Shown here in pieces: positions 26,262 to 34,495 of a stretch of 64,000 bases of DNA. The DNA is from Tepidibacillus_B infernus (lineage in GTDB: Bacteria; Bacillota; Bacilli; Tepidibacillales; Tepidibacillaceae), in the NCBI RefSeq assembly GCF_048898065.1, contig NZ_JBLWFI010000001.1, forward strand, positions 2,038,155 through 2,102,154. Reading direction: 5' to 3'. The position numbers and the translations under genes were made by a program. Positions within the stretch are counted from its first letter, which is position 1. Every line of letters starts with the position of its first letter. The notes below the pieces were generated by a model, which worked only from the letters and a program-made list of their open reading frames with translations, searched no databases and was not told the DNA's origin.

Positions 26262-27353
26262 TTAACCTCGGATATGAGGCTTATTCACTGCAATCCCAAA
26301 TAACCAACTACCCACTCCTACAATAAAACGGGTTACTGGTTTTTTTGTTTCACCAAGGATTCCTGTCCATTCCACTCCAATTAAGACAAAAAGGATAAGA
26401 ATGGTCATCACAATAATCCCGATCCATACCGTGGTTTGCGATAAAAAGATGGCTGCCAAACTAAACAAAATATTGATTCCATAAATAATCAGCACTGTTT
26501 TACGATGGGAAAAACCCATATCGATTAAACAATGATGAAGGTGTTTTTTATCTGGTGCCGTGATTGGTAATTTTAAACGGAAACGACGAATGATCGCAAA
26601 GATCGTATCAAAGATCGGCACTCCTAAAATGACAATCGGAATCAAGTAAGAAACGACGGTAATGTTTTTAAAACCTAAAATCGACAAGGTCGAAAGGAAA
26701 AATCCCAGATATAATGAACCGGAGTCTCCCATGAAAATTTGCGCCGGATAAAAGTTAAAGAATAAGAAACCGATGGTAGCACCTAATAAGACTAATGTGA
26801 TGATTGCAACCATAGTATTTCCCATTATTAAAGACATAATAAATATTGTTGATAAAGCAATGGAAGAAACACCTGCAGCTAATCCGTCTAATCCATCAAT
26901 CAGATTTAAGGCATTGGTGATACCCACAATCCAAAGGATAGAGACCAACCAGCTCCATTCACCTAAATAGATGATTTTATAAAAGACTGGAACAGTAATA
27001 AATTGAATTTTTACCCCACCAGATACAACAATCGCTGCAGCGATGATTTGAAAGACTAATTTCGTTTTTGCAGACAAAGGCTTAATATCATCGATGATTC
27101 CTGTGATCACGATCACAAGACTACCTAAAAGTATCCATAACAACGGTTCCTCGGTTTCATGTGCAAAAAGAATTAAGCCAATTGTCGTTGCTAGAAAGAT
27201 GGCTACCCCACCCATTCGAGGCATCACCTTTGTATGCACCTTTCTTGCATTTGGATGGTCAACTGCACCTATTTTTATCGCTATTTTTTTTATAATCGGT
27301 GTCAATAGTATGGACAATACTAACGGAACTCCAAAAATGAAGAACCAAGTCAT
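26262..27353 (-). CDS. tagO: Undecaprenyl-phosphate N-acetylglucosaminyl 1-phosphate transferase (TagO/WecA type)
   Basis: 363 residues, about 11 membrane helices, MraY/WecA family. Key parts: VDHPNARKVHTKVMPRMGG, GIIDDIKPLSAKTKL (Asp pair), NLIDGLDGLAAGVSSIAL, FFNFYPAQIFMGDSGSLY and the loop IIRRFRLKLPITAPDKKHLHH. The HHCLID end, rather than MraY's, suits a GlcNAc-1-P transferase. It starts lipid-linked wall polymer synthesis, and heads a minus-strand operon with the LCP gene. Confidence 0.9.
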   Translation of the reverse strand: MTWFFIFGVPLVLSILLTPIIKKIAIKIGAVDHPNARKVHTKVMPRMGGVAIFLATTIGLILFAHETEEPLLWILLGSLVIVITGIIDDIKPLSAKTKLVFQIIAAAIVVSGGVKIQFITVPVFYKIIYLGEWSWLVSILWIVGITNALNLIDGLDGLAAGVSSIALSTIFIMSLIMGNTMVAIITLVLLGATIGFLFFNFYPAQIFMGDSGSLYLGFFLSTLSILGFKNITVVSYLIPIVILGVPIFDTIFAIIRRFRLKLPITAPDKKHLHHCLIDMGFSHRKTVLIIYGINILFSLAAIFLSQTTVWIGIIVMTILILFVLIGVEWTGILGETKKPVTRFIVGVGSWLFGIAVNKPHIRG

Positions 27354-27491
27354 GATTGATCCCCTTCTTTATCTTTCTTTTTTTAAAAAACACTAGATTT
27401 AATCCAAACTTGATTGTATTATAAAAATCGTACACAAGACAAGAGCTATTTTTCTTGAAATTGTAAATACGAGCAGAAAGGAACATACATA

Positions 27492-28316
27492 ATGAAAAAA
27501 ATTTGGCTTCTTTCTTCGATTGCCGCAGTTATTCTCTCTCTTTATATTGGAATGGCCATTCGAACAGAACACCCAATGAATCAGTTATATGATTCAGTCA
27601 TAGACAAAATCAATCATACTCATGTAGTGAACTTTAAATCTGGTTTTGCAGTGAATCAATATAACAATGGCCAAATTACCGAACAATGGCAGATGAAGCG
27701 GGAAGGAACCTATGATGCCTGGAGTAAATATCTAAACTTCCGTAATGTCTTACAATTTACAAATATAGATCAGCAAGACAAAGAAGAAGTAGAGGAAAAG
27801 ACCTCTTTATCCCAAGATCCAAAGGGAAATATGATTTTACTCCCGATACAAGAGACCTTTTTTAAAAACGGGCTTTATCTCACCCAAAATCGAGAAACAG
27901 GCCTTTGGACTTCTCAATCAAAAGATTCGTTTCAATTGTTAGAATTATTGCCGTTGAATGCGGAATTGTTAAATCGTTATGCCAAACACTATAAATCAGA
28001 AAACCGTGGTAAATTCGTCGTCTTCTTTTTCTCAGTCGATCCGAATTATTTATCAAGGACATTTCCAACGATTTTAGAATCAGATAACCTTTCCTTCCCA
28101 ATGCGTTTTAAAGAAGGAACGATCAAAATGTTAGCTTACCCTGATTCCTTATTACCAAGAAGAGTCTATTCGATCTACAAAATCGAAAACCTTGAAACCG
28201 GTGAAGTGTTTGAATATAACATCGACACCTATTTTAGTGAAAATGAAGATTATCAAGATCTGGAAGAACCAGCTATTCCTCAGGATGTTTTAGAGCGAGC
28301 GAAAGCGATCAAGTAA
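27492..28316 (+). CDS. Exported or anchored protein of unknown function
   Basis: 274 residues, start ATG 27492 about 10 bases after AAAGG. MKKIWLLSSIAAVILSLYIG is an uncleaved signal or membrane anchor (no lipobox Cys). The rest is soluble, with a beta-rich pattern such as KREGTYDAWSKYLNFRN, KMLAYPDSLLPRRVYSIYKI and an acidic C terminus. I recognise no family. It is divergent from tagO and lies in the wall cluster, so an envelope role is likely but not shown. Confidence 0.7.
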   Translation: MKKIWLLSSIAAVILSLYIGMAIRTEHPMNQLYDSVIDKINHTHVVNFKSGFAVNQYNNGQITEQWQMKREGTYDAWSKYLNFRNVLQFTNIDQQDKEEVEEKTSLSQDPKGNMILLPIQETFFKNGLYLTQNRETGLWTSQSKDSFQLLELLPLNAELLNRYAKHYKSENRGKFVVFFFSVDPNYLSRTFPTILESDNLSFPMRFKEGTIKMLAYPDSLLPRRVYSIYKIENLETGEVFEYNIDTYFSENEDYQDLEEPAIPQDVLERAKAIK

Positions 28317-28323
28317 ATACAGA

Positions 28324-28393
28324 TTTGTATATTCCAACACGCTCCGTTGTCGATACACTCCAAAAGTCGCTACTTATGGAATAATTCATATCC
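28324..28393 (+). repeat. Palindromic intergenic repeat, copy C (degenerate right arm)
   Basis: TTTGTATATTCCAACACG and CTCCGTTGTC match the left half of copies A and B. AAAAGTCGCTACTTATGGAAT matches their right half, but the final end reads AATTCATA instead of ATACAAA. The inner stem is missing. It starts 8 bp after the stop of the hypothetical gene. Confidence 0.7.
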
Positions 28394-28419
28394 TAGTATC
28401 TAAATAGTCAATGTAGAAG

Positions 28420-28451
28420 AAGAGCTAGATATTGATTCTTGGCTCTTTTTT
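28420..28451 (+). terminator. Terminator after the hypothetical gene
   Basis: AGAGCTAGA and TCTTGGCTCT arms are followed by TTTTTTTCTTT on the plus strand. Confidence 0.75.
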
Positions 28452-28497
28452 TCTTTGGTGTCAGTAACCATATTCATTGTTGTCAAAATTGATATCG

Positions 28498-29400
28498 TTA
28501 GCCTTGAATCGTCTGTTTAAGTCCTTCGGCTAAGGAAGTGTTGGCTTGCCAATGTAAGGCTTTAGCTGCTTTTGTCGGATTTAAACAACTGTAGACAATA
28601 TCTCCTTCTCTTTCAGGACCATGAACAAATTCTACCTGTTTTTCAAAGGCTGCTTCTAATTGTTGAATAAGCTCTAATAAAGATGTTTCTTTACCCATGC
28701 TAATATTGACGATCGCTTGACTACCTTCTGTCATCGCTGCAAGATTGGCTTTGGCAACATCGCCAACATAGATATAATCCCTTGTGTGCCTTCCATCGCC
28801 ATTGATCGTAAGCGTTTCTCCCTTTTTCAACTTATCAACAAAGATAGAAACCACTCCACCCTCTCCTTCTGGTGTTTGTCGTGGGCCATAGATATTAGCA
28901 TAACGTAAAATCGTATAATCGATGCCATACATGCGATGGTAAAGCATGATATATTGCTCTGCAATCCACTTGGATAATCCATAAGGGGAAACGGGTTGAA
29001 TCGGATGCTCCTCGTTAATGGGTAATGACACGGGATTCCCATAGATGGCCGCTGAGGAAGAATAGATGATTTTCTTAGAGCCCACCTTCTTCATTAAATC
29101 TAAAATGTGAAGCGTTCCTGCCACATTCACCGACTCATCATATAGTGGATCCTTGATCGATGGGGGAACCACCGATTGTGCCGCCAGATGATAAATGATC
29201 TCTGGTTTTTCTTGTTCAAATACCTGATCTAGTTCATGTGAACGAATATCTACTTGATAAAAACGAGCCTTGGGGTTAAGGTTTTCCTTTTTCCCAGACG
29301 TCAAATTATCTACAATACTCACTTCATGTTGTTGTTCAATCAATAAATCTACAATATGGGAACCGACAAACCCGGCTCCACCTGTTACTAATACTTTCAT
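28498..29400 (-). CDS. NAD-dependent UDP-sugar 4-epimerase (GalE-like)
   Basis: 300 residues, extended short-chain dehydrogenase. N-terminal VLVTGGAGFVGSHIVDLLI binds NAD; IIYSSSAAIYG supplies the catalytic Ser, SPYGLSKWIAEQY the Tyr-x3-Lys pair. LRYANIYGPRQTPEGEGGVV and ADAR-like GDGRHTRDYIYVGDVAKA are typical of UDP-glucose or UDP-GlcNAc epimerases. It probably supplies UDP-Gal or UDP-GalNAc for the wall polymer. It stands alone, convergent with the hypothetical gene. Confidence 0.87.
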   Translation of the reverse strand: MKVLVTGGAGFVGSHIVDLLIEQQHEVSIVDNLTSGKKENLNPKARFYQVDIRSHELDQVFEQEKPEIIYHLAAQSVVPPSIKDPLYDESVNVAGTLHILDLMKKVGSKKIIYSSSAAIYGNPVSLPINEEHPIQPVSPYGLSKWIAEQYIMLYHRMYGIDYTILRYANIYGPRQTPEGEGGVVSIFVDKLKKGETLTINGDGRHTRDYIYVGDVAKANLAAMTEGSQAIVNISMGKETSLLELIQQLEAAFEKQVEFVHGPEREGDIVYSCLNPTKAAKALHWQANTSLAEGLKQTIQG

Positions 29401-29605
29401 GACTTCACCTCAATAAATTAGACGTGTCTTATGCAGATAAAGTTTCAAATTCTTCTCTATTTTACATCCGATTTTGTTATACGTCATTAGGTTTTAACAA
29501 AAAGAAAAAAGGATACCAAAATGCCAAACTTTTGTTTCTTCCTGCTCCAATTTTTCATATAACTTAGAAGAATAAAGAAGGCTTAAAGAAAAGGGGGCTT
29601 GGGCA

Positions 29606-29680
29606 ATGAGCGATGAATACCACCAATCTTTAACCGGATATAGTGATAGCCGCTGGTCTGGATTCAAATTGAAAGCATAA
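29606..29680 (+). pseudogene. VanZ-family remnant 1
   Basis: A 24-codon frame with AAGGGGG upstream reads MSDEYHQSLTGYSDSRWSGF and ends at TAA 29678-29680. It matches the conserved D-E-x-H-Q-S motif of VanZ-like membrane proteins. Upstream membrane segments and the C terminus are gone. See also 36078 and 55172. Confidence 0.6.
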
Positions 29681-29682
29681 AA

Positions 29683-29706
29683 AGACCTGCTACCTGCAGG
29701 TCTTTA
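29683..29706. terminator. Bidirectional terminator between two gene remnants
   Basis: AGACCTGC and GCAGGTCT form a perfect 8-bp stem between A and T runs. The same hairpin, one base different in the stem, recurs at 35631-35651. Confidence 0.75.
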
Positions 29707-29710
29707 AATC

Positions 29711-29842
29711 TTAGTGATTATTTATATACGTCACCACGGTTGTCAATCGTCAGAATATATACTCCTCCCACGACACAAATTCTAAGTTATTCTTTAGTTG
29801 GCGTTTTTCTTCTTCACTTAAATCGATTTCTTCCAGTTCCAT
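29711..29842 (-). pseudogene. relBE-like toxin-antitoxin remnant, copy 1
   Basis: The minus strand from ATG 29842 reads MELEEIDLSEEEKRQLKNN and FVSWEEYIF then stop: the C-terminal part of a small DUF2281/RelB-like antitoxin. In another frame the last codons read VYILTIDNRGDVYK before TAA, the usual end of RelE/ParE toxins. So an internal deletion has joined the antitoxin end to the toxin end. The antitoxin N terminus is missing here. A longer copy lies at 35697-35921. Confidence 0.55.
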
Positions 29843-29880
29843 TTATAAGCTCAGCAGGAAAAGGATCTGAAATCTGATTG

Positions 29881-30720
29881 TCAGGGATTGCTGTCTGACC
29901 CTCCAGTCTCTTTTTTCCCTATCCGTTCTTTCAGCACACTAATCACTTCCTCGTCAGTGATATAGCTTCCTTCTAACCCGAGTTCATGGGCAATTTGAGT
30001 AACAGATGGTTGTTCTAAGTGTGCTTTTTGGAGTTTTTCTTTTTGGGCAAAAATATCTTTACTTGATCCATCCATGAGTACGTTTCCTTGGTTGAAGACA
30101 ATGATCCGTTCAAAAATTTCCGCGGCAAAATCCATGTCATGAAGAATACATAGGACGATCTTTCCTTGCTCATGAAGTTCTCGAATGATTTTTTTTAATA
30201 TTTGTTTTCCTGCATGATCTTGCCCCATAGTGGGTTCATCGAATATGACTACATCCGTGTCCATTGCGAGTATGGATGCAATGGTAATCATTTTTCTCTC
30301 AGATAAGCTTAAATCATAAGGATTCGTTTCTATGTATTGTTCTAGATGAACCTTTTTAAGGGCTTGAAAAGCATTATTTTTTGCTTGCAGTTCATCCTGT
30401 CCAATATTTAAGGGGCCAAACATCACTTCACTAATGACCGTGTTCTTAAAAATTTGATCATTTGGATTTTGGAATACTAAACCGATATGTTTTGCAAGAC
30501 TAGCCACTGTATAGTCCTTCGTATTTCTCCCGTCAAAAATGATTTCACCTTCTGTAGGTTTTAATAAGCCTTTGAGCAATTTTACAAAAGTAGACTTTCC
30601 AGCACCATTTTGTCCAATGATTGCTGTAGGTTCGCTACCTAGATGTAAATTGATTCCTTTTAAAACCTCATTTTCAGGTGTATAGGAAAAATGAAGATTC
30701 TTAATTTCTAGTGATTTCAT
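29881..30720 (-). CDS. ecfA: ECF transporter ATP-binding protein (A2)
   Basis: 279 residues. Walker A GQNGAGKST, Q-loop VFQNPNDQIF, Walker B DVVIFDEPTMGQD, switch His in CILHDMDF. The signature motif reads LSLSERKM instead of LSGGQ, a known looseness in one of the two ECF ATPases. It starts four bases before the stop of A1 (ATGA overlap), so the pair is coupled. With A1, T and S it imports a small solute; the context suggests a nucleoside or base. Confidence 0.88.
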   Translation of the reverse strand: MKSLEIKNLHFSYTPENEVLKGINLHLGSEPTAIIGQNGAGKSTFVKLLKGLLKPTEGEIIFDGRNTKDYTVASLAKHIGLVFQNPNDQIFKNTVISEVMFGPLNIGQDELQAKNNAFQALKKVHLEQYIETNPYDLSLSERKMITIASILAMDTDVVIFDEPTMGQDHAGKQILKKIIRELHEQGKIVLCILHDMDFAAEIFERIIVFNQGNVLMDGSSKDIFAQKEKLQKAHLEQPSVTQIAHELGLEGSYITDEEVISVLKERIGKKETGGSDSNP

Positions 30721-31559
30721 AGTTTATCACCAATTTCATGATAGAGTTCTTGAATCGTAATGGGATAATGACCTGTTTGTTTATTTTTAATCCCTAGAGC
30801 CCTACTAATCCTAGTAACAGCTGGGGCGACGATTCCATGGGCCTCTAAATCATCACGGGAGAACACCTTAGCTGGAATATCAAAATCGATTAATTTTCCA
30901 TCATTCATCAATAAAATTCGATCTGCATATTGTGCCATCTTCTCAATCTTATGCTCTGCCATAATGATGGTAATTCCTTCTTTCGTAAGGTTTTCCACCA
31001 CTTTAAACACTTCATCAGACCCTTGTGGATCTAATTGTGATGTCGGTTCATCGAGAATGAGAATGTTTGGTTTCATCGCAATGACACTGGCAATAGCTAC
31101 TCTTTGCATTTGTCCTCCAGATAGATCAAAAGGATTTTTGTCTTTAATAGCGGAAATATCCAGTAATTCAAGACTTTCCTCAATTCTATCTAAGATAACA
31201 TCTCTTTCTATTCCTATATTTTCCAATCCAAAAGCGATTTCTTCAAAAACGGTATATTTTGATCCCGTCATTTGAGAAAAAGGATTTTCAAACACAAGTC
31301 CTACATGAGCAGCAATTTCTCCTACTTCATGCAGCTTGACTTCTAGTCCATTTACGATAACATTTCCCCCGTATGCCCCTTTAAAAAAGTGAGGAACAAG
31401 GCCAGAAAGTGCAAAGCAAAGAGATGATTTCCCTGCTGTATTTCTGCCAATTAAACCAATAAATTCTCCCTGTTTGACTTGAAAAGTGATATCATCCAAT
31501 GCAAGGTGATCGGTGTCAGGATATTTATATTTTAATCCTTCTACTTGAATGATGCTCAT
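30717..31559 (-). CDS. ecfA: ECF transporter ATP-binding protein (A1)
   Basis: Start ATG 31559, 7 bases after GGAGG and overlapping the T gene's stop by four bases; the frame is open for 14 more codons upstream but without a site. About 280 residues. Walker A GRNTAGKSS, Q-loop VFENPFSQMTG, full signature LSGGQMQRVAIAS, Walker B ILILDEPTSQLD, switch His in IIMAEHKIEKMA. Confidence 0.9.
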   Translation of the reverse strand: MSIIQVEGLKYKYPDTDHLALDDITFQVKQGEFIGLIGRNTAGKSSLCFALSGLVPHFFKGAYGGNVIVNGLEVKLHEVGEIAAHVGLVFENPFSQMTGSKYTVFEEIAFGLENIGIERDVILDRIEESLELLDISAIKDKNPFDLSGGQMQRVAIASVIAMKPNILILDEPTSQLDPQGSDEVFKVVENLTKEGITIIMAEHKIEKMAQYADRILLMNDGKLIDFDIPAKVFSRDDLEAHGIVAPAVTRISRALGIKNKQTGHYPITIQELYHEIGDKL

Positions 31560-32323
31560 GATAAGATCCTCCAAACGATAGCAGCGATAAGAGCTGTCCA
31601 TAATATAACCTGAATTGTTTTTTGATAACTATACTTTTTCGTTTCGTTTAAAAAGGTCTTTTTGATTCCTGTATTAAAGCCTCTCACTTCAAGTGCTATG
31701 GCCCGTTCACGCGTACTGTTTAAGGAATTGAGTACAACGGGTCCAATAAGCGGGAAAAATGCTTTCATACGCACGAGTAGATTCCCTTCTGTTTCCATTC
31801 CTCTTGAACGTTGGGCATCGGTTATTTTTTCCATTGTTCCACGCATTTGGGGGATCAGTTGTAAAACAGATAAAAAGACATACCCGATTTTAGGAGAGAG
31901 TCCCTTTTTGATCATGTCTTCTACCATTTCATCATGCTTGGTTGTCAGAATTAAGATCCCAAATGACATAATCATATTCATCACACGTAACGTGATGAGT
32001 GCTGCAATGCTTAATCCTTCCTTAAAAAAGGTTACAGCACCGATTGAAAATAGAACGGTTTGGTTTTCAGGATGGAAAAAACCTTGGACAACGATAATTG
32101 AGATAATTAAGATCATACTAAGTCCTAAGGCCGGCAAAATTTTTCGAAACACTTTTCCTAAGATAAGAATAAGTAAACTTGTCATCGCAACGGATAGAAC
32201 AAATTCAAGTTCTGGAATAATGTATGTGATGGCGATACTCACCATCACATACAGGACTTTCGTAAGCGGAGCTACTTTGTGTATGACTGAATCTTTTTCT
32301 ACGTACAGGGTCATCGAGCTCAT
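31556..32323 (-). CDS. ecfT: ECF transporter T component
   Basis: 255 residues, about five membrane helices. Two Ala-Arg-Gly-type motifs on the coupling helices are seen as DAQRSRGMETEG and RAIALEVRGF; they dock into grooves of the two ATPases. It is the scaffold that joins the substrate-binding S protein to A1/A2. It lies 13 bp after the S gene. Confidence 0.88.
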   Translation of the reverse strand: MSSMTLYVEKDSVIHKVAPLTKVLYVMVSIAITYIIPELEFVLSVAMTSLLILILGKVFRKILPALGLSMILIISIIVVQGFFHPENQTVLFSIGAVTFFKEGLSIAALITLRVMNMIMSFGILILTTKHDEMVEDMIKKGLSPKIGYVFLSVLQLIPQMRGTMEKITDAQRSRGMETEGNLLVRMKAFFPLIGPVVLNSLNSTRERAIALEVRGFNTGIKKTFLNETKKYSYQKTIQVILWTALIAAIVWRILS

Positions 32324-32336
32324 CTATATCATCCTT

Positions 32337-32939
32337 TTATAGTTCTTCGATTTTCTCACTGCCTCGAAAAATTGTATTAAAATTCTTTGGTAAGCCTTTG
32401 AAAATAAAATAACTAATAATAACAGTTGCAACCTTATCTGGTACATCAACGACTACGCTGTCGCCAAAGGATGCTAGCCACATTGGGAGATCATAGGATA
32501 CGAGAAACGCATAAAATGCATCTCCCCATACGTTACCTGTTTGGCCTCCCCAGAAGATAATATTCAATGGAGTGGAAACGACTGCAGCAACTAAACCAAC
32601 GACTAAACCCATCATAGTTACAGACTTTAAGTTTTTAAGCCACCCTTTGTAAGCCATGATCCCAACAACTAAACCGATTGCACCGCTTGTGACTGCATAT
32701 ACGGTTGAAATAGGGTCGACCGTTATACCAAATATAATATTATTAATGATTCCAGATAAAGCTCCAATAATTGGCCCTGCTAACATACTTGCTAAGATGG
32801 TACCAATTGAGTCTAGCCATAATGGTAGTTTTAACAAACCTGCAAATAATTTCCCTAAATAGTTGATCCCTATTGCTGCTGGGATCAGCGCAATCGCAGC
32901 AGTTGAAAGCTTTATTGTCCACATACTGTTTTTACCCAT
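32337..32939 (-). CDS. ECF transporter S component (substrate-binding), probably for a nucleoside
   Basis: 200 residues, about six membrane helices, small S-component size. Glycine-rich turns LASMLAGPIIGALSGIINN and VYAVTSGAIGLVVGIMAYKG are of the ECF S type. No direct substrate motif is visible. It lies 16 bp downstream of uridine phosphorylase and upstream of ecfT-A-A, so a pyrimidine nucleoside or a related compound is the best guess. Confidence 0.8.
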   Translation of the reverse strand: MGKNSMWTIKLSTAAIALIPAAIGINYLGKLFAGLLKLPLWLDSIGTILASMLAGPIIGALSGIINNIIFGITVDPISTVYAVTSGAIGLVVGIMAYKGWLKNLKSVTMMGLVVGLVAAVVSTPLNIIFWGGQTGNVWGDAFYAFLVSYDLPMWLASFGDSVVVDVPDKVATVIISYFIFKGLPKNFNTIFRGSEKIEEL

Positions 32940-32955
32940 AGCTTAATCCTCCTCT

Positions 32956-33705
32956 TTATTTAGATTTATTGTGAATGGAAGCAATTGCCTCCAAGGCCAC
33001 CTTGATTTGATTTTGTTCCCCTTGTGCAGATAGCTTTTCTCCCTCAACAAGGTTGTTAATGCCTGTTTGTAGATTCCCTTTTGACGGGACGACAACATTT
33101 AATACAGAGGCGGTTTGTATTCCTCGCAATGCTCCTAAGACAAATAATGTAGACGTTTCCATATCAGATCCTAATAGTCCTCTTCTAGACCAGTATTCAT
33201 CAATATTGTCCTCTTGGTCTGTATAAAAACTATCATGGCTTCGTATAATCCCCATATGGTACGGAATATTTTGGATTTCTGCCACTTGCCTTAATGCAGC
33301 TACTAGATGATGGTTAGCTATGGCTGGAAAAATAGATTCAATATAAGCTTTCGAAGTTCCCTCATCGCGAACGGATCCTGTAGCAATAATTAAATCACCT
33401 AGATTAATATAATCTTGTAATGCACCACTACTCCCAATTCGTATGAGTGTGCTTACCCCAATATTCGCTAGTTCTTCAATGGCAATGCCTGTTGAAGGCC
33501 CACCAATTCCTGTGGACACCACTAGGATGGGAATATCCTTATAGTAGCCTAAAATACTCTTATACTCTCGATTGTAAGCTAAATCTTGAACATGTTGTAG
33601 ATGTTGTTTAACCTTATCCACTCTTTTCGGGTCTCCTGGAAGTAATGCGTATTTTGCTTTTATTTCACTTGTTAACTGAATATGTGGTTGTAACTCAGTG
33701 GACAT
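32956..33705 (-). CDS. udp: Uridine phosphorylase-like nucleoside phosphorylase
   Basis: 249 residues, PNP_UDP_1 family. LPGDPKRVDKVKQHL binds phosphate, STGIGGPSTGIAIEELA and IRIGSSGALQ form the active-site core, and GSDMETSTLFVLGALRGI holds the ribose-binding Met-Glu. It splits uridine (or another nucleoside) with phosphate into base and ribose-1-phosphate. It is first after the regulator gene, and its GGGAG site lies about 9 bases before the start. Confidence 0.87.
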   Translation of the reverse strand: MSTELQPHIQLTSEIKAKYALLPGDPKRVDKVKQHLQHVQDLAYNREYKSILGYYKDIPILVVSTGIGGPSTGIAIEELANIGVSTLIRIGSSGALQDYINLGDLIIATGSVRDEGTSKAYIESIFPAIANHHLVAALRQVAEIQNIPYHMGIIRSHDSFYTDQEDNIDEYWSRRGLLGSDMETSTLFVLGALRGIQTASVLNVVVPSKGNLQTGINNLVEGEKLSAQGEQNQIKVALEAIASIHNKSK

Positions 33706-33720
33706 GTTATTTCTCCCTTC

Positions 33721-34410
33721 TTATTCCAACATACTATTTTCCCTTTCTTGCTTTAGACGATCAATATCGAGAATCTTAATCCCATCGTTTATGAATTGGA
33801 TAATCTTTTTTTCTCTTAACTCACGCAATATACGATTTACGCTTCTTAAGGTGACCGCAAGTTGTTCGCTTATCTGATTTTTGCTGATACGGATGATCTG
33901 TTTGTTTTTACGGTTGGGTTCCAATTCCTTTAATAAAAGATTGCACAAGCGATATTTTAGTGGATATAAACTATCTACACCCGACTTTGTAGCTAGGTTA
34001 TATAAATATTTTGCAAGACTACGATTAAAATAATAGCTCATATGGTTATCGATATTCAGCCACTCAAGGAAATCTTCAACCTTAATTCCAATTAAAGTAA
34101 GGTTCGATAGAGCTTTTACGTTTGAGACAGAAGGATATCGGTCAAAAATTTCTATTTCACCGATAAAGTCTCCACTTTGATAAATGGCTTGAGAATAGAC
34201 TCTTCCATTTTCGGACATTACATAAATGTTAGCAGTTCCTTCAACAATGATATAAAATCGATCAATCACCTCACCTTGATTGATCACAACATCTCCTTGT
34301 TGAAAGTGATAAACATCCATCTGTTTTAAAATTCGAAAAGGACAGTTTTTCAAAATTTCATATAAATGTTTATTTTCTTCAATTAATTTGATAATCTTTT
34401 CCAAATTCAT
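33721..34410 (-). CDS. Crp/Fnr-family regulator
   Basis: I use ATG 34410 (MNLEKIIKLIEENKHLYEIL), 7 bases after AAGGAG. About 229 residues: a cyclic-nucleotide-type beta barrel (QGDVVINQGEVIDRFYIIVE, GDFIGEIEIFDRYPSV) and a C-terminal winged helix (NQISEQLAVTLRSVNRILRE). There is no Fnr-type Cys cluster. It lies 15 bp upstream of udp, so it probably controls the nucleoside operon in response to a nucleotide or nucleoside ligand. Its upstream region has been separated from its own start by an insertion sequence. Confidence 0.85.
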   Translation of the reverse strand: MNLEKIIKLIEENKHLYEILKNCPFRILKQMDVYHFQQGDVVINQGEVIDRFYIIVEGTANIYVMSENGRVYSQAIYQSGDFIGEIEIFDRYPSVSNVKALSNLTLIGIKVEDFLEWLNIDNHMSYYFNRSLAKYLYNLATKSGVDSLYPLKYRLCNLLLKELEPNRKNKQIIRISKNQISEQLAVTLRSVNRILRELREKKIIQFINDGIKILDIDRLKQERENSMLE

Positions 34411-34450
34411 CTTTCTCCTTAATTTTAAAAGATATGTACGATGGAGGGAT

Positions 34451-34464
34451 AGGACATGTGTCCT
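34451..34464 (-). promoter_or_regulatory. Candidate operator in front of the Crp/Fnr-like gene
   Basis: AGGACA and TGTCCT arms with a 2-base spacer, 41-54 bases before the regulator's start. The position suits autoregulation, but there is no experimental support. Confidence 0.35.
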
Positions 34465-34495
34465 ATATGTCTCCATTTTATTTAATAATTCTGAT

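Noticed and set aside
29606..29680. Functional 24-residue peptide gene
   Set aside because: It has a fair ribosome site, but its sequence matches the middle of VanZ-like proteins, so it is better read as a remnant.
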